Below, in pieces: positions 22,975-37,400 of a DNA stretch of 60,000 bases (positions are counted from its first letter, which is position 1; each line of letters opens with the position of its first letter). The translations under genes were made by a program, and so were the position numbers. Source of the stretch: Membranipora membranacea (taxonomy: Eukaryota > Bryozoa > Gymnolaemata > Cheilostomatida > Membraniporidae); contig OU612075.1 of assembly GCA_914767715.1 (NCBI GenBank), forward strand, positions 8,434,001-8,494,000, written 5' to 3'. A model generated the notes under the pieces. It searched no databases, was not told the DNA's origin, and worked only from the letters and a program-made list of their open reading frames with translations.

Positions 22975-25481
22975 CTAATGTCTGGGTACGTCATAGATCC
23001 CTTCGCCATCAGGAAGAGAGGCGTCAGCCATGGAAGGGGGCGGTGGCAGGGGACTCTCTGTGGGGGGTGCGCCCATATTCAGAGGGCTCGGCGTGTCGTA
23101 GGTATTGCTCATATTTGCAGGATTAGGTGTGTCATAAGTACTACTCATGTCACTAGCTGGGCGAGCGCTGAAATAAAAGAAAGTTGGGTCATAAAAAGAG
23201 AACAAAAAAAAATTAACTACAATGCAACTTCAGCATGTATTTCCCATGTGAGACCAGGTATCATTGTTGATATCATGGGTCTTATACATCTGGAAAGTCC
23301 AGAACATTATGTATATCTTAGCTACGCAATAATACTAGCCACTGCGTTTACTCTGATCTGACTTGATGCTCAGTGGGACCAGCCACCAGCCGATCACAAA
23401 AGATGAGCCAACACATTGGCTACAATAATAATGTTAAAAATAAATGATGATAATAATATTAATAATAATGAAAAAAAACTCAAGAATCAATCTCAAGTGA
23501 CATTTTCTATAGTATCTACATGCTGCTAACTCTCAGGCATCGATAGCCTCAAACAATAACGGAAGCCGCAAGTCACATGACTGAATGAATGATTACTTAC
23601 CCATCAAAGTTAGCGTAGAGGTACTGATTTGATATGTGATCAGACTCCATACCAGGAGGTAGAGTGCCTCTCTCCGCAGGGAGAGGGATATCATAATCCT
23701 CAACTGGGCCTCCTTCAAATAAAGTTAGATCCAAATAAACAGAAATCTGATTGAGTCAAACTTAATTATCCCGAATAAAATCAATTTTGAAAGTGAGTTA
23801 GATCAGATTCAGATTAATTAAGTAAAATGACTCATAACTCGGACTTGTGACTCATGCTGACCATATGCCGTTAATGTCATCTGATCACATTACAGTATGC
23901 AGATAATATAAAAACAAAAATATCTGACTGAGGACCACTGCAATAGGCCTACTAATGAAAATAATAATATAAAAGGCTCAAAAGTCATAGTATAAGTATT
24001 AGTATTAGTATTAGTATTAGTATTAGTATTAGTATTAGTATTAGTAATAGTATTAGTATTAGTATTAGTATAAGTATTAGTATTAGTATTAGTATTAGTA
24101 TTAGTATTAGTTAAGTGGAGGGAAATGAAAGTTACTCTACGCCAATGCTTCGAAGTTTCTCCCTGTGACAATTTTGACTCTAACAAAGTTAGAAAGATCT
24201 CTAGTATGTCCTTTCTGATACAATATATCGGAAAGGACATACTCCAGATCGACATATTATGTATTGTACCACATTATTGATCAAGACAGAAAATAATCTT
24301 ACCCATATGATGGTTAGAAGGCAGAGTATCGTAGTGTATTGGGGTGTCACTTTCGCGCAGGCTGTCAGCCAGGGAGTACACGCTCAGGGGGTCCTGGTAT
24401 GAGTAATCACCAGCGTCGATATGAGCCTTAGCTGGCAGGGTGTTACATTTATCTGGCACTGAATATCTGTAATCACATTTATGACTAGACTAAATTATTG
24501 CAGTGACTGTATGCATTTCTTACTCATAACTTCTAATTAACATGTATTTAATGTATTTGTATTTGTATTTTATTTGTATTTGTATTTTAATATATTTAAT
24601 TTATTTAATGTATTTAATTTATTTATTGCAAGTAAAGTATTTAATATATTTAATATATTCAATGTAAATAACATGTATTGTTTAATAGGAGATTGAGACT
24701 CACTGTGTTGCGATCACGGGAAAGGGTGATTGTAAACATAAAAAAGAGGTTCACACCAAGCTGCAAGCCACACTGCCGCAAATTTTGGGAAGGATGGCAG
24801 ACATATAGACATAATTGTTTTGTTTGTAATCATAACTTTTTTTGAAATATGAATTATGTTGTCAACCCAACCAATATATTAAAATAAAATCTCTGACCAT
24901 ACCATATCTCTCAGGGCTAGCGATAAGAATATTAAAATATTGTGTATTGTGTGTAATATTTGGCTTGCATGAATTAGAGCACGAACATATGTCAAGAAAT
25001 AGCTCAGAATCGACAGCTCTTTGCAAAATCAAATTGACTGCAGTAAGAACTTTAGCAGACAGATTTAGTTTCAAGATCTGTTTTAGCTTGCTGACAGGTT
25101 TATAAGAAGATGATGAAAGCTTCAGTCATTTATCGTGTTCTTACATACTCATCCCTAAGTAATGTGATGATTAATGAGCAAGAAAATCTCAATTATCAAG
25201 GTTAAATATTTTGTTTTCTAACTTAGTTGGTAATAATGTTTGAAAAAGTAAAAATTATGGACCAGCAGTGAAGAAAATATACTATTGAGGTTCCAGATTG
25301 AACACACTCCAAAACTGTCTGAAGCGCTTACATGACGGGATCGGCCCTGCTGTGTCCCACAGTCATCTGTCTCATGAGCTCCTGATTCTGCTGTCTCTGT
25401 CTCTCCGTGGCCTGATCAACCTTGACCTGACTCTCCCCTGTATCATACTCCTCTTCTTCCATCGCCAACAGCTCGGCAAAT
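22975..25481 (-). CDS. Gene A exons 40-43: cytoplasmic tail with YxxP motifs
   Basis: Exons 25332-25481, 24303-24466, 23601-23712, 22975-23167. Tyr motifs in order: YDTG, YSVP (~1967), YQDP (~1989), YDTL (~2011), YDIP (~2027), YDTP (~2069), YDTP (~2081) and YDVP (~2116, five residues from the end). YDxP is the preferred phosphosite of Crk/CrkL SH2 domains, known in clusters from p130Cas. A PLPPPP stretch could bind SH3, WW or EVH1 domains. Exon 40 is a charged helix rich in Glu/Gln. I recall no such motif cluster from Jagged tails. Confidence 0.85.
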
Positions 25482-28400
25482 CTGTAGCAAATCAGAAATT
25501 ATTATTATTGTCCACACGCTTTTATGGAGGCTCTCAATATATGTATGTTATAAACATAAGAAAATCTTGTTGACCTCATAAACAAACAAAAATATATATG
25601 CACATAAATAGTTATTATATGGAGAGTAAGTGTTGCTTAATGGGATTAATCAACATATATTACACATTACTAACTGATAAATAACAAATAAAACTTGTTC
25701 ATCGATGAACTAAAACAACTTTCGTTAGTTTTAGATGTGCAGGGTATCTTAAGTGCTAGCACAGTAGTGGGTAAAACACAGTGTCTATCCATTGGGGTAT
25801 TAAAGTAATTCAAGATATTTTATTTGCATTCAAGACTACAGACCTCAAAGTAATAAGTCGAATCAGTATCTATCAACTTTGTTTTTTACCACATGAACCC
25901 AAAAAATCAGTATCAATACGGATAGGATGCCCTACTCTAGATTATTACAACACAACCTCAATAGATCAGTATCTCAGAGAGAAGGATTCCCAACTCTTGT
26001 TTTTACCACACAATCCAAATAACTCACGTAGGATTCATGAATTCTGCTGGCTCCGCCTCCGGCACCAGTTGCTGCTTTTGGCTCTTGCCTCTTGTTGGCT
26101 GACGTGATTTTGACACCCATACATCTTTAGGTGCAGGTGCTAGTCTTCGCTTGTACACTATTATTATTGTGATGCCGATAATGAGGATTATTCCGCATAC
26201 AATACCTACGATCATCGGCAGCTTGAAGTCCTGATCTAGAGTGAAAAAAAATTCAAATTATAAGTATATCATTATGCATTGTAAATATATAATATATTAT
26301 ATAATGTATATATATATAGATATATTTTTGTAGACATACTTTTATTGGCATAAATCTCATTTCTTTAAAATGTTTTTCAGAATAAGCCAGAAAAATAACT
26401 TTAATGAGTATGGTATTTGTTTAACAGAGTAGCTAGGTGGAATTCAAGAAATATTTGATAAAAAATGAGTGCATCTAATATATGATTTTTTTTATTTGTT
26501 TATTTTTGACACTGGTATGGTATCTGTGTTTACAGCACAAGAATTAAATGGCCTCATTACAAAACCCTCAGAGCCCAAGGACAATGGACAAGAAAGCAGT
26601 ATCACATATTCCCAATGAGAGTATGTATAAACATATTTTGATTTAGTGGTGTCAAAAGATTCCTTGTAATCTTAACCACAGATTTTTGCTCCAATTGCTT
26701 TTACACTGGACATTCGGTGGTATTACCGCAGTAGAGCTTGACTTACTATTCTTGATGTCAATTTGCTGTTTAGGATACTCATTGACAATAATAAGGCCAT
26801 CCTTATTCACCGACCCCCACTGAAGCATTTCTTCTATTTTGGCAGCCAGTCCAGGGTTTCCTTCAGTTCTCTATAAAAATTAGTCACATTCAATATTATA
26901 TATATATCATATTATATTGCAATAAATTATATGGTATGTACACGACAAATTTAATTTGTAGTCAATGTGAGTATGTACAGTACTATCCCAAAAGCTCAAC
27001 AACGTTGTGTAATTTGGAGTGAATAGTGTGGTAGAATGTCATGTAAAAACCAAAAAACTGCCATATTATGATATGGGAGCCCATGATGTATAAACTCACA
27101 ATATGAAAATCAATATCAGTGGAATCCTCGCCTGCCCAGGTGCACTCTATTCTCACTGGAGCTTCTCCAAACTTATCCTTTTCACCCAGTAATCGTCTTC
27201 TCAAGTCCTTATAAATATAATAATAAATTAAAATAAATAAATAAAAAAAATAAATAAATGAATTTAACTATAATAATAAGTAAATTATGATAAATAAATA
27301 ATAATAAATGAATAATACTAAATAAATAGTAATTATTAAATAACAATAAATCAATAAATAAAAATTAATAAATATAATATAAATATATATGAATTGAAAA
27401 GTCAAGATTTTAGGTGATGTCATGATGTGAAGTCAAGCAATCTCGGGCCTCTCAAGCTCCCAATTAGCTCGATAGTACAGTGTAAGCTAGTTAATTCAAA
27501 CTTAATAATTCAAAACTCCTGTTAATTCAGGAAAATTGGTCCCTTCAGCCAGATCTCAATGCATTCTAATATCACTCAATTCAGCTTAATTGGACAGATT
27601 TTTGATTTGATGTGAGCATAACGTAACAGTTTCTCATTTCTTCATATAACTTTATTGACCAAGTCAGCAAGTTACGTGATTATGATTACAAATTGATTAT
27701 AAGTTCGACGCAGGTTATTGTGTTGTCACTCTAGCCAGTGTGTTGACTCTGATCTGATTGGGTTCGGGTGGGTAAGAGGGCCAATGCCAGGTAGCTGAAA
27801 GCATCAATGGAGATAAAGTGAATGTGAAACTTAATTGATTTACACTCAGTTCATGTCAATACGTTTGATCAGCAAAGTACCAACTGACCTGGCATTCGGC
27901 CTCTCCCAACAACAAGCCAATCAGAGGCTCACAATGGCTATTTTCACACATGCCTACATTTATGTATCAACGTCAACAAAAGTGTCCCATGAACAGAATA
28001 AATTGGAGGTATACTCACCTTGCATAGCCCTTCATCCCGTAGTCCCATAGCGATCATATCAAAATTAAATGAGAGAGTTGTGTTCAGACATTCATCTTCC
28101 AGGCAGTCAGATGGTAGATACGGTCTATCATAGCACAAGTTCGTTATTGTACAGTTGTCATTGAGACAGGGTGGTACTGCGCACGTTTCACAAACTTCGC
28201 CTTAAAATCAGGTGGGAATTGTAGTTTCACTAACAGAAAACAGTGTATGGCATTTTGAGAACAATAGGTAGTTCGATCTTAAAACGTCTTACAGACTTTT
28301 CTCCATACAAACACTGTCAAACACACAAATTGGGGTCAGTTCTCAGAGATAGGAACGACAACTGGTATTAACCAATTCCAATACAGATTCAATTCACATA

Positions 28401-31400
28401 TCAGGTAACAGCTCTAGGAAATTAAACGTATCTGATTTGGTTTGCAAATCACTTCTATAATAGTTTGAGTAAAAGAGATCAACAATTTTTGTCACAATTT
28501 GTCACCAAAAGGCATAATCTTACGATGGACAAATTGTCAAAATCTAATTACACAAGAACTTGATTGAGTGGTATTAAAATGTAATTACACAACAAATTTG
28601 TTGAATGGAATAAATTTTGAGGATTGAAAGTGAGTGACTTCTTACTAGTTATCATGGTCGTGTTCTCCTCTGTACAGATCTCCCAGCCACACCAGAGTCT
28701 GGTGCATGATATGGTACCGTTGACGCATTCACATTCATTACAGTCAATCTTCCAGGAATCCCCACTTTCCTTCTTATTGCCCTCCAATAAGCATGCACCA
28801 TTTAGCTCAGCTGCGATCTCACAACTGCAACATACACAGATACCATTTATTTTACAGAAAAGATTTTTAGGGATGAGAAACATCCTCTAAAGAGTATAAT
28901 CAAACGTAACAGCTCCACACGAACACTGCACAATCATTGACAGAGCTGTATACCTAAGTGCCGCACCGCAAAGTATGCCAACAGCTTTTATGTCAAATAA
29001 TGCTAGGTAGTTTTTGTGTCACACTACTTTTTCGAATTTTTTCCTTTTATTCAATTTACGCCTACCCCATTATAAACCCCATGGTTTCTGCGAGAGTTTC
29101 AATATAATATTATCTTATCTTATGTATTTGTTCTTAATAATTGGTAATAGTGCAGGAAAATAAGGCTGCGTGATCCTATTGGCTGCGGTCCAATTGATTG
29201 ATTGGCTGTGATCAAACAATTTAACCAAGATGCTGCAGGCTTGTAGTTCTAGGGGAGGCAGGGAGGCACTGCCTCCCCTACAAAGCTAAATACAGTGGCC
29301 CAAAAACATTATACTTGTATAATACTTGTTTGAATCAGCTCCTCTCGGACTTCCATTCCCTTATTATATGCCTCAAACTACTCGGGAAGGAGCTTACTGG
29401 TGATGCTTCTGACTCGCCTTGGACTTTTGCCTCCCCTACCAGTTTTTCCAATCTACGGCCCTGTGCTGTGATCCCATTGATGCAAATGGCTGTGATTCAA
29501 CCGTAGGCTGTGGCCTGATTGGAGGAAGATCTGGCCACAAGCCTACTAAATTTAATTTTTAAAGTAAAAAAAAAACAGAAAAAATATTTTTGAATGAGAT
29601 ATTTTTAGTTGGTTCTAAAAATAGACAACACAATATGTTCAATATATTCTCTCACTCAAATTCAAGTTCTTGTGTTTTTGATGAGCTACATCGATGCCAT
29701 TTGGTTTTTCAAATTTGGACCTGTATGGATCAGCCTTATCCCAAAGAGGGCCTTTGGATAAGGCTAGTATGGATAGGTTCAATGTTACGAACTAGATCTG
29801 TGGCCTGTAAAAGCTGCAAGTAATGTTTTTTTAGTTGCCCCTAAAACGGACAACACAAGATATCCATGAGTTCTTGTGTTTTGATAAGCTACATTGATGC
29901 CATTAGATTTGTAACATTGGATCTGTATGGAAAATGATAAATTCAACTTCATGTCATGAACTCGTTCTGTGGCCTGTAGAAGCTGCAAGTAAACACCAAG
30001 TCATGAGTATAACTGCTTACCCTAAATAAAGAAATGCTTGCCTTTTTGCACATGCTTAATTTAGTGAAACTAACTGTTAGCTTACACTTACTCACACTCT
30101 TCACATAACCTTCAGAAGTTAAAATAATTGTTAACCAAGATTTAATCATATCCCAAACAGCTAAATTAAACTCTAGCTAATATTAACTCATCTATGGTTT
30201 GGATTTGGATTAATCTCATTCAATAATGGGTTCGGATATTATAATACAATGAAATTTGAGAATGGGGCCCAAATGCGCAGTGGCAGAGAAAATCGAGGCG
30301 CAGGGGGGGGGGGGCCGTGTCTTTAACTGGTTTAGTTAATATTAATAAATGAAGTTATCATTATTATTATTGTTAGGGACTCTACTTTTGGCTACTCCAG
30401 TGAGTCCAGCAGGTGCCTTTATAAGGCAAAGTATGGATAATGTATAACTCACTTGGGTCCATCAAAGTATTCGCTGCAGCCGCACTTATACATGTTAGCC
30501 AAGTTGTTGCAGATACCACCATTTTGACAAGGAGAGGACTCACATTCATCTATGTCAGTCGAACATACTCTGTCTATGAAACCTGATGAACAAAACGCGG
30601 AACTTATTATCCAAGTTATCATTAAACTATATTCAGTTAATAAGAGTAGTGTAGCCTGGGCAGGCTGTCATGTTGGGTGGGGTGGAATGACATGACATGA
30701 CTGCCTGCCCAGGCTTTATTTGATGACTGAGCGTAATTCAATCCACTCATCACATAATTCAGAAGATGTTTATGAGAAGAGAAAGATTTTTTGTTTACCT
30801 GTTGTAGTAATACACTGCACCACTACCATTAATTGTACATTACAGGTGACATATTGTCAATGTATCTGTATGAACTGCGATTCCATTTGACACAACAATT
30901 GGTTAGCCAATAACTACATATAGCCAATTGCAAAAGGTCTTGAAACCAGATTAAAAAGGAAAAGAGAAGTGATTTGTTACCTGGTGGACAATCACAATGG
31001 AAATCGTTTACTAGATCCGTACAGTTTCCTTCATGAAGACAAGGTTTTGCTGCGCATTCATCTTTATCAGTCTCGCAGTTAATACCATTGTATCCATCAG
31101 CGCAAAGACATTTGTAGGAGTTCACCTGAAAAGTCAAAGTATTTCAATTCATTCAATTTCAAAAGCGATAACCAGGGAGATAACTAATAACTGAATGTTT
31201 ATGCATACAGATAGGTGCATCAACTTAAAATTTCAACACAGAGAGCGACATCGGTCTTACGTTGACCTCCAGGAGCTGACTATGATAGTGACGGTGATGA
31301 TGATTGTGATGTGTGAGGATTGAGGTTGTGATGACAATGATGCCAATGATAACAGCTTCTGATATGATGGTAGGGGTGGGGATTATTAAGAAATGTATGA

Positions 31401-34400
31401 TGTGATGAGGTTGAAAGTGGTAAGGATGCTCTCGAAAAGGAATGAAGATAATGCTGGTGGAAGACATAAATATAAACAGCCGGTGTTTATCATAATTGTA
31501 ATTATTAGTTTTAGAATAGACCAGAATATAAGAAGTAATAAGACTTTCTCACCTGATCTACACAAGTAGAGTTATGCTGACATGGCTGGCTCGCACATTC
31601 GTCGATGTTTATGTCACAATCTTTACCCTGCCAGCCTGGTATGCACTGGCATGCATAATCGTTAATCAAGTCAGTGCAGTTAGCTCCATTTTTACATGGC
31701 GTGTCTTCACATTCATCTATATCAGATGAACAGTCTTTACCCTCATAACCTTCCAAACAAAGAGTAGAATTTATCAGAAGTGGCAGAATGATATCAAAAA
31801 CCAATCTAGGCAATCGGGCAGCGTGGACAGAACATGTGTTTGAGGACAGCCTTTATCATCACAGCTCACAGCTTAGTAGTTGATAAAGTTTGCCATTTTT
31901 GTATATTTTTCCCATGACTGTCCATGCCAAGGTTGTGAGGATCTTGTTAGCTTTTGAATATGTCAAGATAGCTATTCTCTTGAGAGAAAAAGTACAAATA
32001 AAGATAAATCACCTGGGAAGCAGTCACAGGTGTAGTCAGAGAGCCCACTTGTACAGTTGGAGTTGACTGTGCATGTGCTTGCAGCACACCAGTCGATCTT
32101 ATTCTCACAGTTGGTTGAGTTATATCCTGTCTGACATTTACATTGGTATAAATCGATCCTATCCTGACATATTCCTTCATTCTGACATGGTGACGATGCG
32201 CACTCATCTATGTTAGTCTGGCATTGTTTACCTGGAGAAATGATTATTTTACATAAAATAGAGATAAAGATTGAGATCTTGCAGTTAAACAGTCGTACAT
32301 CAAAGCCACCCCTCTAGAAGTGATGCACATCACAGAACCAATATGGCAACAACATAGCAGCAACAATGTGCCAACAGTAACAATGTGGCAACAGCAACAA
32401 TGTCACAACAGCAGTTATATGGCAACAAAAACAAACTGGCAACAGAAACAATGTAGCAACAGCAACAATGTGGCAACAGAAACAGAACAACAATTGCACA
32501 GTGATATCCTTCATACAACAAACAAACCTGGGCTTGAGCATACTTACCAGCATAGCCTGGTACACATGAACAGCTGTAGTCACCAATCAAGTCGTTGCAA
32601 GTAGCGCCATATAGACATGGCTGAGTGCGACATTCATCTATATTCTCAGAGCATGTTGTACCTGTGAAGCCATTTGCGCATACGCATCCGTATCCAGATC
32701 TTGTTGATATACAGCGTGCGTTGTTCTCGCAAGGAGTGTTTGCACAGAAATCTATCTCATTCTCACATCGAGTACCACTGAAACGATAGAAAATAGGAGG
32801 TGGCTCGATTGGTTAGTGTGCCGGTCATCACCATGCAAATGTTGGAGGTCGTAGGTTCAAATCCCACTGCAATTCACTGACTACTTGGGCTTGATGGACC
32901 CCTAGGTCAGTTCCAACCTGCCTAAAAACTGAAAACAACTTGGTGCAGACATTGCGGCCTCGCCCTTAAGGCAACTACCATTTTGCCACCCATTCTTTGG
33001 GATGTGGTGAGTGACTGAGCTTTGCGATTTTAACCAACTGTACCACATTCACCAGATCTTTTGAACAACAACAGTCTAAACAACATGATGATGCAGCCCC
33101 TGCACATGATTTATATTGTTTAACCTCTGTGGATAAAGACTGGTTAAGCAGTACTCCTTGGCCTCTGTACCGGAGTGTTAGGCAGCCTTGAAGAAATGAG
33201 AAGAGTATTCATCTTTGTTATTTTTAGACATCACTGTGTACAATAAATGGATCCAATTACAGCAGTGCAGTTTGCAGCACCATTTCAGTTGTTTTCACTA
33301 AGAAAGTTAGAGATGAATAGCCTTATCCTGTCATATTTTTCTTAAACGATAATAGATATGCTTGCGTATGGAATATGGATACATATGTCATGATCAGACC
33401 AAGGATTTACTATTAGTCCGTGTTGAACCTACTTGTATCCTTGCTGGCAGACACATGTATATCCATTGAAGTTGTCTTGGCATATTCCATTGTTGAGACA
33501 TGGGGGAGTACCGTCAGACTGTGTAACACATTCATTTGTATCTACCTCACATGTTGTGCCACTCCATCCCTCAACACAGGCACAGCTATAACCATTCACC
33601 AGATCAGCGCATGTCTATGGAATAGAAAAATTGAAATAATCAGCTTTGGTAGTTTTTATATTGAAAAAAATGAGACACTAATGCACAAAAAGCAAGGTTA
33701 GATCAGTAAGTTGGAAAACCACTCCTGTGGACTGTCTTTCCTTGTGGTCAAATGGTACAGAAAAATTGACACCTTACAGCATTTATAACGGCTATATTGC
33801 TTTCTGAGAGGAGATACCATCTTGCCAACAGTGGTAGTTTGGAAAGCTGGTTCACTGGAAGGTCTACTCTTTGTATTTAGGACAGGCACTAGTTTCGTCC
33901 GATCACAAGACGGATTATATAATTTTTTCAAATCAGATCAACTTACTCCGCCATGTTTGCAAGGTCGGTTTGAGCATTCATCGATATCTCTTTCACATGT
34001 AGGGCCTGTGTACCCATCAAAACAGTTACATGCATACAATCCAGGGGCGGTATCGGTACAGTTCCTTGTATGGTTAGCCACACATGGTGAAGACTCACAG
34101 GCATTTATCACTTCACTGCAGAATTGTCCGGTATATCCTAGAAAAAGTGAGAAAGCTCAGATGAATGGCTTAGCTGAATATATAGACCTTGAGACATCGA
34201 GCAAGTAACTTAACTATCTCACAGTAGTTTCCAGTGGGATCTTGCATCCATTGATCTAAGGAATGTTTTTTTTCTCTGTGATTGCAACTTTGTAAAAAAG
34301 ACACTAACTGAGAGTAACAAATGAGTAACAAAGTAAGTAACTAAGAATGTAGTTGGTTAAAAAAAAATATTGCAAGGTTTTGTCTCTGTCCGAAGACTGT

Positions 34401-37400
34401 GACGAAGTAATTGAGTAAGTAAGTGAGTAGGTAGGTATGTAGGTAGGTAGATAAGTAAGTAAGTAAGTAAGTGAGCAGGTAAGAGCAAGATAATTTATTC
34501 GATATTCTGTATCAGGGTGATTTACCATCGACAATTGCCTCGCACTAGTGAATACTTGAAATATCATAAGATAAAATCTCACCAGCGCTGCACAGGCATG
34601 TATACATATCAATTCCATCTAGACAAGTAGATCCAGAGTTACAACTATGTCCAACACAATTGTCTATGTTCTCATTACAGTCTTTACCAGTCCATCTACA
34701 AACAATTTTATTTTGATAATGTCATCATACACAGACACATGTGTTGAACAAAAACTCACATGCTTTACTTTGGCAGAGAAACCAAGGGATATCTGCACTA
34801 GGCCTTCAATTTCGTCAAATGTGTTACGATGTAACAAGGGTAATTGAATACGTTTCCCAACTTTATGGTGAGCCGATGCTTTTGGGATACTACAATACTC
34901 TTATTGACTCGATATAAAATTTGGCTGACAGTATGTATAACTCACCCAGGCTCACATTGACATGTGTATCCATTTACTTCATCTGTACAGTTACCGTATT
35001 TACAAGGATTTGGGTTACATTCATCCTGGTTGTTGTCACAAAATCGTCCGTTGAAGCCTGAGAAAAAAATGACAGGTTTAATTGATTAGACTTTGCAAAT
35101 GTTTTAAAACTGGCGGGTGAAATCAAGCTTTTTGAGTTGTATGACATATACAATCTTTAAAAGTGAAAATAGTCATATAATCCCGATATCATAATAATAT
35201 ATGCAGTCAATAAATAGCACAGAAGCAAAGAGGTCAAAGATTTGTTCCAGAACATCAACAGCGGTATGTAAAACATTTTGGACGAAGCGAAACCAAAATT
35301 CACTCACCAGGTTGACATATACAACGGAAAGCATTAACTTGATCCTGGCAAGTGGCACCATTCTTACAAGGCTGTGAAGTACAGTCATCAATGTTAGTTT
35401 GACAATTTTCACCTGTAAATCCTGCTCTACAGCTACACATGTAGGATCCTAGATTGTTGATACATGTTCCTGGATGGAAACAATATGGAAAGAATTGCTG
35501 AACCACTCAAAGTGAAGAAATTTTAAGACACAGCACTGGTATTAAATTTTAACAATCATGCAGAGCTGCTTGCAGAATTATGTGTCTGTGTTGCTTATCT
35601 CACCATGTATGTGTATTAGATAGCCAACACTTCAGGCTGTGACTCACAGGATTGGTTTAGTTTCAATAATGATGTTTTCAAAATAATATTGTAAAATTGT
35701 AGAAAGCCTACCGGTTCAATTATCTTTTAAAAAAACAACAGATTTTGCAAGTTTCTTGGAAACATACCATTGTTCTCACAGATGTGTGCTTGAGCTGTAC
35801 ATTCATTTATATCACTGGCGCATTCATCTCCGGTGTATCCAGGAGCACAATTACATGTAAAGCCATCAATTTTATCAGTACATGTTGCCCCGTTTCTACA
35901 GGGCTGAGACTCACAATCATCAAAGTTGACCAGACAATTCTGACCAATGAATCTACAAAATCAGTAGATTATACATGCATGGCTAGCGTAGCAACACTAC
36001 CAAGATTGAGGCATCACAGAACCATATTTTTGACTACTGCTACATCAAAACTTCAAAATGAAATTTACCTGTGGTTGAAAAAATAGATAATAAATAAAGA
36101 GGGGTGCAACTAGTCAACAGACACAGGCCCCAAGACACAGATCATGCTCACTGGTTAAAATATACTGTTTAATCTTAACACTCCTATCACAGATGGTTTT
36201 CTCAACAAAAATGAACAAACACTTACCCAGGTTGACACACACATTCATATGATCCGATTTTATTGATGCAGGTTGATCCAGCCTTACAAGGCTTTGTCTC
36301 ACAATAATCTATCTGTGTCTCACATCTATCACCCTTATAACCCTTGGGGCAGACGCAATCGTATCTGAAATATATATTACATGATTTTAACTAAGAAAGT
36401 GAGTTTGTTTGGGCCGACAGCACATGAATCTTGAATCGCCACAATGTTCTCAGCTTTCCTGTGATTTTCAAAATTTCACTTACTTTCCGATCAGATCATT
36501 GCAGGTTGCGTTGTTCTGGCAAGGATTGCTTGAACACTCATTGATATCTGTAGTACAGTTCACATCTGTGTATCCAGCCTTACAATTACAGGTATATCCA
36601 TTGATTTGGTCCACACAAGAGCCATGAACACATGGATCAGGGTCACATTCATCTATGTTAGTCTGACACTTCTCACCTTTGTAACCTGTCAAATAAGGAA
36701 GAAACGATGAAAAGATAGTAAATTTATAAGATGTATTTACTTGTAAGAGTATTTTCCCACTACAGATTGATATCTGCAACACATAATGCACTGCAGAGAC
36801 AGCTTGTGACCTGCCTTTGTGCTTTAAGGATTAAGAAAGAAGACCAAATGCTTCAGTTTGTCAATTAAAAGCATGGTAACATGGAATTGATGATTGGAGA
36901 CTATCTTAGCTTACCTAGTTTACATTCACAAGAATAGTCTGATGCACCACTGATACATTTCTCTGTGTGTTCTGTGACACATGGGTCATCCTTACAAAAG
37001 TCTACAACTTCTGTACAGTTCTGTCCAGTGAAACCAACAGGGCAAGTACATGAGTATCCTCCCAACTTCACCTGGCAACATGAATCATTGAACAGCTATG
37101 TTCTTCTGTTCTGATTGATAGTTTGTGACAGTACTACTGAAATATTACTAAGACAAAAATATTTCCGACAACTACGAACAGAACGTTGGGGTCGGGGGGG
37201 GATGATGAGGTGTCAGAAGAACAGCAAAAGGGGTTGAATTGTAACACACAAACATCCAAGAAGATGAACAAAGAATTACCTCATTGAAGCAAGTACCATT
37301 ATTCTGACATGGTTGATCTTTACAATAGTCTATCTCCTTGTTACACAGAAATCCTTCCCATCCCAGGTCACAGTCACATCTAAACAACTGGTTCCTGCAA

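Noticed and set aside
23890-24255. 121-residue Asn/Thr-repeat protein
   Set aside because: Produced by the TAGTAT microsatellite within a gene A intron.
31225-31467. His/Ile-rich minus-strand protein
   Set aside because: Low-complexity GATGAT/TGATG sequence in a gene A intron with no splice fit.
32320-32604. Gln/Asn/Thr-rich plus-strand protein
   Set aside because: It crosses a CAACAATGTGG minisatellite and the antisense of gene A exon 30.
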